From contig JANSXW010000056.1 of assembly GCA_024742755.1 (NCBI GenBank), positions 1 through 37,542 of the forward strand: a stretch of DNA of 37,542 nucleotides, given 5' to 3'. Positions 1 through 8,300 of this stretch are shown here, piece by piece. Made by a program: the position numbers and the translations under genes. This stretch comes from a bacterium. GTDB lineage: Bacteria; Bacteroidota; Bacteroidia; Chitinophagales; Saprospiraceae. Position 1 is the first letter of the stretch. Each line of letters begins with the position of its first letter. Under the pieces are notes generated by a model. The model did no database searches. It was given only the letters and a program-made list of their open reading frames with translations, and was not told where the DNA came from.

Positions 1-179
1 CCTATTTGTTTGGCTTGGTTAGGATTTCCCCATCCGGTTACCGACAATAGAATTTCGGGGGCTAAAGTCGTTTTTATTTTCCACTCCGCAAAATAAAATT
101 TGGCTTTTCGGAGTCAAATTCCGCGTTTATTTAAAATCGGCTGCAGCCCGCGTTTCTTCCAGAAAACACTAACGGTGCT
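1..179. other. Gene-free left edge
   Basis: No open frame, RNA gene or convincing terminator is visible in this edge segment. It is AT-richer than the neighbouring coding DNA and lies downstream of the minus-strand pyrophosphatase gene, so it is probably that gene's 3' flank. Confidence 0.5.
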
Positions 180-779
180 TTACTGTTCGTAGTGTGCGAT
201 GAGGGCTAAAGTTTTCGATTCGTCCAGCCAGCCTTCAAAGGTATTGGTGCCCAGCCCGTCGTAGTACAAAAACCAGGTCTCAATAATGTGGCGCGCGCCA
301 TCGTAACGGATGCTGAAATCGGTGAAGTCCCCGGGCGTGATGGTCTGAAGGGCGGCATCCATTGGGATCGCGATGACCTTGGTGTCGAGCTCGCCCTCAT
401 CCATTAGCTGCAGGGCGCCAATGGGCCGCGCCTCCACCACGGTGCCCGTAGGCAAAGCCGCACAGAGCAGCAGCACGTCCACGGGGTCGCCATCGCCACC
501 GGCCGCTTTGTCCATTTGGGTGGAGGGGACGAAGCCGTAATTGCCGGGGTAGGGGAGGAAGTCAACCTGCCGGTCTTTTCCGTCCCGCTGATCGGCTTCG
601 AAGCGCTGCCTGTCTTTTTGGTATTCTATCTTTTTGTTGGTGCCTGCGGGGATTTCCACAACCACGTTGATGCCATTGGCCGTGCGTGCAGGATAGGCTT
701 CCGGGTCGGCCGGCGTGGCTTCCGGCTGACAGCTATATATAAGGAGTGCTAAAAACAGGAAAGACCAGTATTTTTTCAT
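180..779 (-). CDS. ppa: Inorganic pyrophosphatase, family I, predicted lipoprotein
   Basis: Hydrolyses pyrophosphate to two phosphates. The 199-residue protein carries the family I signature DGDPVDVL (residues 96-103) with its metal-binding aspartates, the conserved PYPGNYGFVP stretch (77-86) and KVIAIPMD (134-141). Its length fits the family, about 175 residues plus an extension. The extension is the odd part: residues 1-17 form a lipoprotein signal peptide (Lys-Lys, a hydrophobic core, then a lipobox ending at Cys17), whereas soluble pyrophosphatases are normally cytosolic. The product is therefore predicted to be anchored in the periplasm or outer membrane. It is separated from the upstream aminotransferase gene by a terminator and is probably transcribed alone. 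The family call is firm; the location is inferred from the signal sequence. Confidence 0.93.
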   Translation of the reverse strand: MKKYWSFLFLALLIYSCQPEATPADPEAYPARTANGINVVVEIPAGTNKKIEYQKDRQRFEADQRDGKDRQVDFLPYPGNYGFVPSTQMDKAAGGDGDPVDVLLLCAALPTGTVVEARPIGALQLMDEGELDTKVIAIPMDAALQTITPGDFTDFSIRYDGARHIIETWFLYYDGLGTNTFEGWLDESKTLALIAHYEQ

Positions 780-809
780 TGGATGGAGGTTTAGTGTAAG
801 GATAAAAAA

Positions 810-845
810 ACAGGGGCAGCTGTTTTGGCAGTGCCCCTGTCGTTT
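810..845. terminator. Rho-independent terminator after the aminotransferase gene
   Basis: A perfect 9-bp stem, ACAGGGGCA (810-818) with TGCCCCTGT (832-840), is flanked by a T run on each strand: CGTTTTT on plus, and on minus the complement of the A run at 804-810. It lies just beyond the stop of the minus-strand aminotransferase and can act in both directions. Confidence 0.85.
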
Positions 846-864
846 TTCGTTAAGTCAAATCAGC

Positions 865-1953
865 TTATGCATTCACTGCCTGCCCCTGTACAGGAACAAT
901 CCAGCCGTGCTTGTCTTCAATTTTGCCCGAACGCATGCCATCGATTTGTGCTTTGATGAATGGCCCGACTTTGCGCTCTTCCAAAGGTGGCAGCTCCATT
1001 TCGAAGCCATCGTAGGCGACCTTGGAAACATGAGCAACCACCGCTGCGGTACCGGAGCCAAATACTTCCTGCAATTTGCCGGCTTTGTAAGCTTCCACCA
1101 GCTCATCGATCGCAATTGGGCGCTCTTCCACCTTGTACCCGTGCTCGGGCAGCAGTTTCAGAATGGTGTCCCGGGTGATGCCAGGCAGGATGCCGCCGTC
1201 CAGTTTGGGGGTCACCACCGTGCCGTCGATCACAAAGAAGATATTCATGGTGCCGACTTCCTGAATGTACTTGAACTCGCGGCTGTCCAGCCACATGACC
1301 TGATCGTAGCCTTTCTCATTCGCCAGTCGGGCAGGCAGGAGGGAGGCAGCGTAATTGCCCGCAACTTTTGCTTCGCCGGTACCGCCTTTGACTGCTGCAC
1401 GGGCGAACTGCCGGTCGGCTATCAGGCTTACCGGTTTTGGGTAGTAAGGGCCTACAGGGCCGGTGAAAATGATGAACCGGTACGTTGCAGATGGCTTCAC
1501 CCCAATGAATTCATCCGTAGCAAACATGTAAGGGCGGATGTAAAGCGCACTGCCTTCCTGTGGCGGGATCCAGTCGCTGTCCAGGTCGACCAGCGTGTGA
1601 AGGGCTTCCAGGAACAGCGCTTCGGGGACTTCAGGCATGCACATGCGGCGGGCGGAGTTGTTGAGCCGCTTGGCGTGCATCTCGGGGCGGAGGAAGAAAG
1701 GCGTGCCATCGTGAGATTTAGAAGCCTTCATGCCTTCAAAAATAGCTTGTCCGTAGTGGAGGACCATAGCGGCAGGGTGCATTTCGAACCGGCCAAAGGG
1801 GACAATCCGCGGCGACTGCCACTCACCGTCTTTGTAGTCGGCTACAAACATATGGTCTGAAAATACCCGGCCGAAAGGAATGTCGTCAAAATCCACTTGT
1901 CCAAGCTGTGAATTTTGAGCTTTCGTGATTTTTATATTAAATTTCATCTGCAA
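865..1953 (-). CDS. ilvE: Branched-chain amino acid aminotransferase
   Basis: PLP-dependent fold-IV aminotransferase for the last step of valine, leucine and isoleucine synthesis or the first step of their breakdown, in the cytoplasm. At 362 residues it belongs to the longer, eukaryote-like BCAT class rather than the 300-residue E. coli type. The PLP lysine is predicted at Lys196 in AKVAGNYAASL. The cofactor-binding EVGTMNIFF (about 232-240) and the LDGGILPGITRD loop follow at the usual distances. The start may be Met1 or Met3; the two are six bases apart. The gene is monocistronic, with a terminator downstream and an AT-rich divergent promoter region upstream. I see nothing anomalous in it. 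Confidence 0.95.
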   Translation of the reverse strand: MQMKFNIKITKAQNSQLGQVDFDDIPFGRVFSDHMFVADYKDGEWQSPRIVPFGRFEMHPAAMVLHYGQAIFEGMKASKSHDGTPFFLRPEMHAKRLNNSARRMCMPEVPEALFLEALHTLVDLDSDWIPPQEGSALYIRPYMFATDEFIGVKPSATYRFIIFTGPVGPYYPKPVSLIADRQFARAAVKGGTGEAKVAGNYAASLLPARLANEKGYDQVMWLDSREFKYIQEVGTMNIFFVIDGTVVTPKLDGGILPGITRDTILKLLPEHGYKVEERPIAIDELVEAYKAGKLQEVFGSGTAAVVAHVSKVAYDGFEMELPPLEERKVGPFIKAQIDGMRSGKIEDKHGWIVPVQGQAVNA

Positions 1954-1992
1954 TATTTTTTATGCGAAAATAAGAAAAAATTACAAATATTC

Positions 1993-2000
1993 TATATTTG
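1993..2000 (+). promoter_or_regulatory. Possible -7 element for the 2064 gene
   Basis: TATATTTG matches the Bacteroidota -7 consensus TAnnTTTG exactly and lies about 64 bases before the next plus-strand start. No clean TTTG -33 box is seen 19-21 bases upstream, so the call is tentative. The AT-rich segment 1954-2063 must also hold the divergent aminotransferase promoter. Confidence 0.3.
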
Positions 2001-2063
2001 GAATAAATTCACTGCTTCGCTTATTGATTATTTGGCTAATGATCTTAATTTAAATCAAAAATT

Positions 2064-2522
2064 TTGAAATCCACCTTTTTAGATTTCCATCTTTTTCCCG
2101 TTCCGGAGCAAGTGCAGCCTAAAAACGGCATCGATGGAGCGGGCGCGCAGGGCATTTGGGTTTGGTACGAAGCCGGGGCGGCGCAGCAGTCAGAAATGGA
2201 AGGCTTTTTGGCCAAAGTGTTCGGCGCTGCGAAAATTGACCTCGCACAACAGGCAAAATACATCTGTTTAACAAAAGAGGAATCCATTAGTTTCAGCCGG
2301 GTGGAGGGGAGCAAAACCGCGAAATTTGTGTTCCTCTTCGGGATCAGCGGCCAACGGCTTGGGTTGCATTTTCAGCTGCAACCGTATCAGCCTGTGCAAT
2401 TTGGCGCTGCCACCTTCATCCTTGCCGACAGCATCGCTGATATATTCGAGGAACGGCAGGCGGGCGGAAAAGAAAAATCCGGACAGCTTTGGCGCACCCT
2501 CAAAGCTTGCTTTCACGTTTAA
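2064..2522 (+). CDS. Small conserved-looking protein, possibly HolD (pol III psi)-like
   Basis: This 152-residue soluble protein has no signal peptide or membrane segment. The layout of its second half (a hydrophobic strand FVFLFGIS at about 89-96, then LADSIADIF and a terminal LWRTLKACF) resembles small Bacteroidota proteins sometimes annotated as DNA polymerase III psi-like. I recognise this only as a pattern and cannot name a function firmly. It is 30 bases upstream of rdgB on the same strand and probably co-transcribed with it. The ATG at 2064 is the first in frame, after an AT-rich upstream region. Confidence 0.6.
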   Translation: MKSTFLDFHLFPVPEQVQPKNGIDGAGAQGIWVWYEAGAAQQSEMEGFLAKVFGAAKIDLAQQAKYICLTKEESISFSRVEGSKTAKFVFLFGISGQRLGLHFQLQPYQPVQFGAATFILADSIADIFEERQAGGKEKSGQLWRTLKACFHV

Positions 2523-2552
2523 AACCTATCCAACAAAACCTAATTATACTCC

Positions 2553-3134
2553 ATGCAATCTATTGTATTCGCAACCGGCAACCCTAACAAAATCTCTGAA
2601 GTCAGCCAGTTGCTGGAAGGCAAAATTGAAATCCGGGGCCTGAAAGACATCGGCTGCGACGAAGTGCTGCCGGAAACCAGCCCGACCATTGCCGCCAACG
2701 CCTCTGAAAAAGCGTGGTACGTTCATAAAAACTATAAGGTCGACTGTTTTTCTGAGGATACCGGCCTGGAAGTGGATGCGCTGAATGGCGAGCCGGGCGT
2801 CTACTCTGCCCGCTATGCCGGCCCTGCCCATGATGATGAAGCCAATATGAGCCTGCTGCTTGCCAATATGAAAGGGGAGGAGGACCGAAAGGCCCGCTTC
2901 CATACGGTCATCAGCCTCATCATTGACGGGAAGGAGCATCAGTTTGAAGGGACGGTGGAAGGGCAGATTATCCATCACAAAAAGGGCAATCAGGGGTTCG
3001 GCTATGACCCCGTCTTTATGCCCGATGGTTTCAACCGCACCTTCGCCCAAATGTCTGCTGAGGAGAAAAGCAGCATCAGCCACCGGGGGCAGGCCGTGCG
3101 CAAGCTTGTGGCCTTCCTGAAAACGAAAGTTTGA
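2553..3134 (+). CDS. rdgB: RdgB/HAM1 family non-canonical purine NTP pyrophosphatase
   Basis: House-cleaning enzyme that hydrolyses dITP, ITP and XTP to the monophosphate plus pyrophosphate, keeping deaminated purines out of DNA. The 193-residue protein shows the full family pattern: TGNPNK (8-13) binding the triphosphate, EDTGLEVDALNGEPGVYSAR (about 68-87) with the catalytic acid, GFGYDPVF (about 148-155) and the base-recognition SHRGQAVRK (176-184). The length is typical. It follows a small unknown gene by 30 bases. Its stop overlaps a probable promoter for the next gene. Confidence 0.96.
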   Translation: MQSIVFATGNPNKISEVSQLLEGKIEIRGLKDIGCDEVLPETSPTIAANASEKAWYVHKNYKVDCFSEDTGLEVDALNGEPGVYSARYAGPAHDDEANMSLLLANMKGEEDRKARFHTVISLIIDGKEHQFEGTVEGQIIHHKKGNQGFGYDPVFMPDGFNRTFAQMSAEEKSSISHRGQAVRKLVAFLKTKV

Positions 3135-3159
3135 TTTAAAGGAAGTTTTTCTTAATTTG
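3130..3159 (+). promoter_or_regulatory. Probable promoter of the 3226 gene-secG pair
   Basis: A TTTG box (3130-3133) and TTAATTTG (3152-3159, one mismatch to TAnnTTTG) are 18 bases apart, close to the Bacteroidota -33/-7 arrangement. They overlap the rdgB stop codon and precede the next start by about 66 bases. Confidence 0.45.
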
Positions 3160-3225
3160 ATTGGCTGGAACAACGATTTTCAGTTGTTGCAGGGAGCTTA
3201 TATGCCTCATTAATGTATTTCAATC

Positions 3226-4344
3226 ATGAATGCCGAAACCTTTAGCCGATACCTGCAGGACCGGTCTTTGCTGCATCAGCTGCCCTACGAGGAGTTGAAG
3301 ACCATGGCGATGCAGTACCCATTTTGCCAGCCATTGCAGTTGTTGTTGTTGAGAAAAAGCCTGCAGGACCGCCGGGAAGACTGGGATGCTGTACTGGCAA
3401 GAGTGGCGGCCACCACAAGCGACCGGAGCCTGCTGTATGCGGAAGTGGAAGCCTACCTGGAAACAGCACCGGAAGAAGAGGTCTTTCAGCTGTCAGAAGA
3501 TTACCTGGAACTGAGCAGCCTTGAAGAAGAGCCGGCAGAAGCCCTGGAGCTTTCCGATTTGGATATCCACCCGGAACCCTCGGAATCTGCGCTGGAGCTG
3601 GACTTTGGTTTTGATGCCGATGCCCCCGGCGAAGCGGACCACAGCCCGGAAAGCGATACGCCTGCTGCCGGTGTGGGGGAAGAGCTTGACCTTTCGCGGG
3701 TAGAGGTGCCGGACGGAGCGGAAACCGACATCGAGGCATGGAAGAAACAGGAACTGGAGGCGCTGGAATCCAGCCTGGATGAAGTTACGCCGGATATCAC
3801 TGCTCATCCCGGACTGGAGGAACATGCGAAGGCCTCAACCGAGGAATCCGTCAATGCGGAAACCCCTGCCGTTCCCTTTCAACATGCCATAGCAACGGCC
3901 ATTGCGGTAGCAGGGCTCCTCCAACCGATGGCTCAGCCTGCGCCGGAGGAAGCGCCGGCAGCAGACCGAATGGCGCCTCATGAGCCCCTGCATGCGCCAA
4001 AGCCTTCTCCCCGGCCCAAGAGCTCCTTCAGCAGCTGGGTGGCGCAGTTCCAACCCCCGGATATCCAAACCCAGCTCAGCGAAATCATGGAGTCCAAAAA
4101 AATGGAGGACAACCGGATGACGCGAAAGAACAAGAAAAAGGGGCATCCCAACAGCAAAGTAGATGAAATTGTGCTGCAGAGCATAACTGAAAATGGCAAC
4201 CTGGTTTCCGAAACCCTGGCGAAAGTACTGGCTCAGCAGGGGCAGTACGAAAAGGCCGAAGAAATGTATCGCCGTTTGATGTTGGTTTTTCCGGAAAAAA
4301 GTGATTACTTTGCGCAGCAAATTTTGAATATAAAAAGCGATTAA
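3226..4344 (+). CDS. Acidic unknown protein with a TPR-like C-terminal helix pair
   Basis: This 372-residue protein has three visible parts. Residues 1-85 look helical (SRYLQDRSLLHQLPYEELK and following). Residues 86-265 are acidic, low-complexity and rich in Glu, Pro and Ala, probably disordered. Residues 325-372 look like a single tetratricopeptide-type helix pair (LAKVLAQQGQYEKAEEMYRR). There is no signal peptide or membrane segment, so it is likely cytosolic. The secG start lies three bases after its stop, so the two are translationally close and probably co-transcribed. A scaffold role linked to secretion is only a guess from this neighbourhood. Confidence 0.75.
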   Translation: MNAETFSRYLQDRSLLHQLPYEELKTMAMQYPFCQPLQLLLLRKSLQDRREDWDAVLARVAATTSDRSLLYAEVEAYLETAPEEEVFQLSEDYLELSSLEEEPAEALELSDLDIHPEPSESALELDFGFDADAPGEADHSPESDTPAAGVGEELDLSRVEVPDGAETDIEAWKKQELEALESSLDEVTPDITAHPGLEEHAKASTEESVNAETPAVPFQHAIATAIAVAGLLQPMAQPAPEEAPAADRMAPHEPLHAPKPSPRPKSSFSSWVAQFQPPDIQTQLSEIMESKKMEDNRMTRKNKKKGHPNSKVDEIVLQSITENGNLVSETLAKVLAQQGQYEKAEEMYRRLMLVFPEKSDYFAQQILNIKSD

Positions 4345-4347
4345 GAT

Positions 4348-4611
4348 ATGCTGACTACCATGACTGTACTGATTGCCCTTGTCTGTGTGCTACTGATGGG
4401 CGCAGTTTTGATCCAGAATCCGAAGGGCGGTGGTGTTGACTCTACCTTTGGTGGAACGCAAGCCAATCAGATGTTTGGCGCAGCCAAGTCTACTGATTTT
4501 ATTGAGAAAGCGACTTGGTACCTCGCCATTGCGTTGTTCGTGCTTTGCATCGTAACCAGCATGATGGTAGGTGGTACAGAAGGTGCAATTGAGCAACTGC
4601 AGTCTCAGTAA
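4348..4611 (+). CDS. secG: Preprotein translocase subunit SecG
   Basis: Small inner-membrane subunit of the SecYEG channel that assists SecA-driven export. The 87 residues show the family layout: a first membrane helix (about 4-22), the conserved cytoplasmic loop beginning with VLIQNPKGGG and rich in Gly, Phe and Gln (about 20-48), and a second helix (about 55-75). The length is typical. The start is three bases after the stop of the preceding acidic protein gene. A strong terminator follows, so this is the end of the transcript. Confidence 0.95.
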   Translation: MLTTMTVLIALVCVLLMGAVLIQNPKGGGVDSTFGGTQANQMFGAAKSTDFIEKATWYLAIALFVLCIVTSMMVGGTEGAIEQLQSQ

Positions 4612-4639
4612 TACCATCTTACAGCACCCGTTGCTGTTG

Positions 4640-4685
4640 AAAGGGCTGAATGAAAGCATTTACTGCTTTGTTCAGCCCTTTTTTC
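4640..4685 (+). terminator. Rho-independent terminator after secG
   Basis: An 11-bp stem, AAAGGGCTGAA (4640-4650) with TTCAGCCCTTT (4671-4681), encloses a second stem AAAGCA/TGCTTT and is followed by a T run. It is one of the clearest terminators in the window. Confidence 0.9.
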
Positions 4686-4689
4686 ATTA

Positions 4690-5109
4690 ATGAAGCTTTT
4701 GGAAATGCGCCCCTTATTCGTGTACGGCACCTTGCTCTTCCCGGAAATCCTGCGCTTGCTGCTCGGCCGCCTGCCCGGCTCGTCCGAGGCTGTACTTCCT
4801 GGTTACCATCGTTTTTCGATACACGACGGGGCTGACATCCGCCCGTACCCGGCTGTGTTCCCGCGGCCTGCCTCCGAAGTGCGAGGCTTGTTGCTGCATG
4901 GGCTTTCGCCGGCGGAACATGCTGTGCTAGATGCCTATGAGGAGGAAGACTACATGAAAACGGCAGTCTCTGTTTTACAGGATGATCAAAGGATTGAAGC
5001 CAGTGTTTACGTATGGCGTGCCGACAAAAGAGGGCAGCTGAGAGGGGTATGGAGCCCGGAAGCATTCAGGGCGGAGCACCTTGAGGCCTACCTCCGGCAC
5101 TTGAAATAG
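4690..5109 (+). CDS. AIG2-like gamma-glutamylcyclotransferase family protein
   Basis: Member of the GGCT/AIG2 fold, whose enzymes release 5-oxoproline from gamma-glutamyl amines or peptides; the exact substrate cannot be read from sequence. The 139 residues begin with the family motif LFVYGTLLFP (9-18), which forms the substrate pocket, and carry a Glu-rich LDAYEEEDY (80-88) where the catalytic acid sits in the family. It is probably cytosolic. The start could be Met1 (4690) or Met6 (4705). The first lies only a few bases after the secG terminator's T run, so Met6 is also reasonable and some read-through may be needed for expression. Confidence 0.85.
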   Translation: MKLLEMRPLFVYGTLLFPEILRLLLGRLPGSSEAVLPGYHRFSIHDGADIRPYPAVFPRPASEVRGLLLHGLSPAEHAVLDAYEEEDYMKTAVSVLQDDQRIEASVYVWRADKRGQLRGVWSPEAFRAEHLEAYLRHLK

Positions 5110-5303
5110 AAAAAAGCAGCAGAAGTATCAGCCGGCTTTCCTGATGGCGTATTTCCCCTGGCAGAGTTTCGAAAATATAATTTCTTTTTCCTAAATTGTG
5201 AGCCCTCCCAACAACCACTTACCGGATAACACTACAGATAGTTTTCTATAACCCATTTGGCCATTTGCACCGCTTGTAAATGGTGCGCAAAACACAAGTA
5301 AGC

Positions 5304-8300
5304 ATGAAAAAAACGCTCTACCCACTTGCATTGCTATGCCTGTTCTTAACCCTCCCTCATTTTTCATCTGCACAACAATGGTTTAAAGATGCCCATTTGC
5401 AGGACGCACAGCGGCTTGGCGGCTCCCGTCAGATACAGCCCGATGAAGCCCGGATTATCAGTGTGGACCTGGAAGCGCTGATCTCCGTTTTGTCTGAAGC
5501 CCCCATGTGGCACACACCGGAAGCTGCCGAAGGGGCCGTGCACCTGCAGTTGCCATTGCCCAACGGCCACAACCGGTCCTTCAAAGTAGTGGAGGCACCG
5601 GTCATGGCGGAAGGCTTGTCGGCCCGGTATCCCGGGATGCGCTCCTTTGCGGCCTACAGCCCGGAGGATGGCACGGCCTATGCCCGTTTTGGGTACACCC
5701 ACAAAGGGTTCCACGCCATGATCCTTTCCGGGCTGCACAGCACGGTCTTCATTGACGTCTTCTCCGATGGGCAGACCCGCTACCATCAGGTATACTACAA
5801 ATCGGATTACAGCGGCATACCTGGCAATGCATTCAGCTGCCGGCTGCATGCCGATGCAGCCACAGACGCTACCGGCAATTCAGACACGCCGCCCGCCGCC
5901 CTGCTCGGGGATTGTTTGCTGCGCAACTACCGCCTTGCGATTGCCTGCACAGGGGAGTATGCACAGTTTCACGGCGGCACCGTGCCCGATGTCCTTGCAG
6001 CCTACAACGTGGCTATGACCCGGGTCAATGGCGTTTATGAACGGGACTTCACGGTCCATATGGAGCTCGTGGACGAAACCGATCAGGTAATTTTCCTGGA
6101 TGGGGCCACAGACCCTTTTACCAATAACAGCGCCGGTACGCTGCTGAGCGAAAATCAGGATGTCGTAGACAATCTGGTGGGCTTCGATAATTATGACGTC
6201 GGGCACGTATTCAGTACAAGCGGGGGCGGTGTGGCTTCCCTTGCTTCCATTTGCACCAACCGGAAGGCGCGGGGAGTGACGGGGCTGCCATCGCCCATCA
6301 ATGACCCTTTTTATATTGATTACGTGGCTCATGAGTTTGGGCATCAGTTCGGTGCAAACCATACACAAAACAACAATTGCAACCGGGTCGCCGCCGCTGC
6401 TATGGAGCCGGGCAGCGCCTCCACAATCATGGGGTATGCCGGGATTTGCAGCCCGAATGTTCAGAACAACAGTGACGATCACTTCCATGCCATCAGCATA
6501 CAGGAAGTCACCAATACAATAGAGTTTGGCGCGGGGAGTACCTGCCCCGAGCTGATCGATGTCGGGAATAGCGGCCCAATCCTTACCGATGAGGAGGAGG
6601 CGCTGTTTTTGCCGGTGTCCACGCCTTTCTTCCTCAGAGCAGAGGCGACAGATGCCGAAGGGGATGCGCTGACGTATTGCTGGGAACAAATGGACAATGA
6701 GATAGCAACGATGCCTCCGGTTGCTGCCAGCACGGGCGGGCCCGCTTTCCGGTCGTTGTCGCCTACGCCTGACCCGGTTCGGTACTTCCCCAATTTGAAT
6801 GCAGTGGTTTCCAATACACCCGATACCTGGGAGGTGCTGCCTTCCGTTTCCCGCACCATGAGCTTCCGGTGCTCCGTCCGGGATAATTTTCCGGGAGGCG
6901 GATGTGTGAAGGCTACGGATGTGGAGCTGGTTTTTTCGGATGACGCCGGCCCTTTCGTGGTGCAACAGCCTAATACCAGCGTGGTCTGGGAAGTGGGCAC
7001 CCTGGAAACCGTCACCTGGGATGTAGCGGGCACCGATGGTGCCCCGGTGAATTGCAGCGCTGTGGACATCTACCTGTCCAAAGACGGCGGCTTCACCTAT
7101 CCGGTACTGCTGGCGCAGGGCGTGCCCAATGATGGCGAGCAGGAAATTCTTGTGCCGCTGGAAGTAACCACTGCCGCAAGAATTCAGGTAGTGGCTTCCG
7201 ATAATGTGTTTTTCGATATTTCAGATGAGGACTTCGAAATCCAATTGCCGCCCAGCCCGACGGTGCTGATGGCTTCCACGCCTTCGGCTCAGGCACTCTG
7301 CAATGATACCAGCGCTGCTTTTGAAATTTTGACCACCCCGGTTGCCGGTTTTTCTGAAATGCTGGACTTGTCGGTAACGGGGCTCCCGGATGGCGCCACG
7401 GCAACCTTCAGCGTCAATCCGGTAGGTGCAGCGGCCTCAAGCGTGCTCACCATTGGTGACCTGGAAGGCGCTGCCTCCGGGGTATATGAGCTTTCCCTTG
7501 AAGCCACGAGCCCTTCTGTCAGCAAATCCATCACGCTTATCCTCGATATTGCTGCCGGTGTGCCGGAGGCTGCCGTGCCTGCCACGCCAGCGCCCGGTAC
7601 GCAGTCGGTGCCTTTGAACCCCACCCTCAGCTGGTCGGCCTCCGATTTTGCTGACCACTACAGGCTGGAGGTCGCGACCTCACCGGCTTTTGGCGTAAGC
7701 ACGATCATCGAAGAGGTGGTCCCGGATACCACTTTGGGCCTTGTGGGGCTTGAGGAGTTCACCGTTTACTATTGGCGGGCGACCCCGGTCAATGAATGCG
7801 GAGCAACCCCGGGCGCTGCATGGTCCAGTTTTCAAACCCTTGGGAACAATTGCACGGTGTACACCGATGCCGAACCTGGCCTCGTGATCCCACCAAGCGG
7901 GACAGGTGACTTCTCCACCACGCTGACCACCGATGGCGACTTTGAGATACAGGACCTCAATGTAGGCTTAGCCATCGATCATACCTGGCTGGGCGATCTG
8001 TCTGCGACCCTTTCTTATGAAGGCGGCCCCACCGTCACCTTGTTTGATCAGCCGGGGGTGCCGGGCTCAGACTTCGGGTGCTCCCAGGATGATATGCTGG
8101 TGGGTTTCGATGATGATGCCCCGCTCACGGCTGAGGAGTTTGAGAATTCGTGTGAGGCCAGCGGCCCGTATGCGATTTCCGGAAACTTTCAGCCTTTAGA
8201 CCCACTGTCTGCCTTTACCGGTTTGTCTGCTTCCGGTACCTGGACCCTCACCATCAGCGATGCTTTCAATCAGGATGGTGGCAACCTGGTGTCCTGGTCG

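Noticed and set aside
907..1860. Long plus-strand open frame of 317 codons
   Set aside because: It lies wholly antisense to the branched-chain aminotransferase gene, which has a full set of family motifs. The frame arises from codon bias of that gene.
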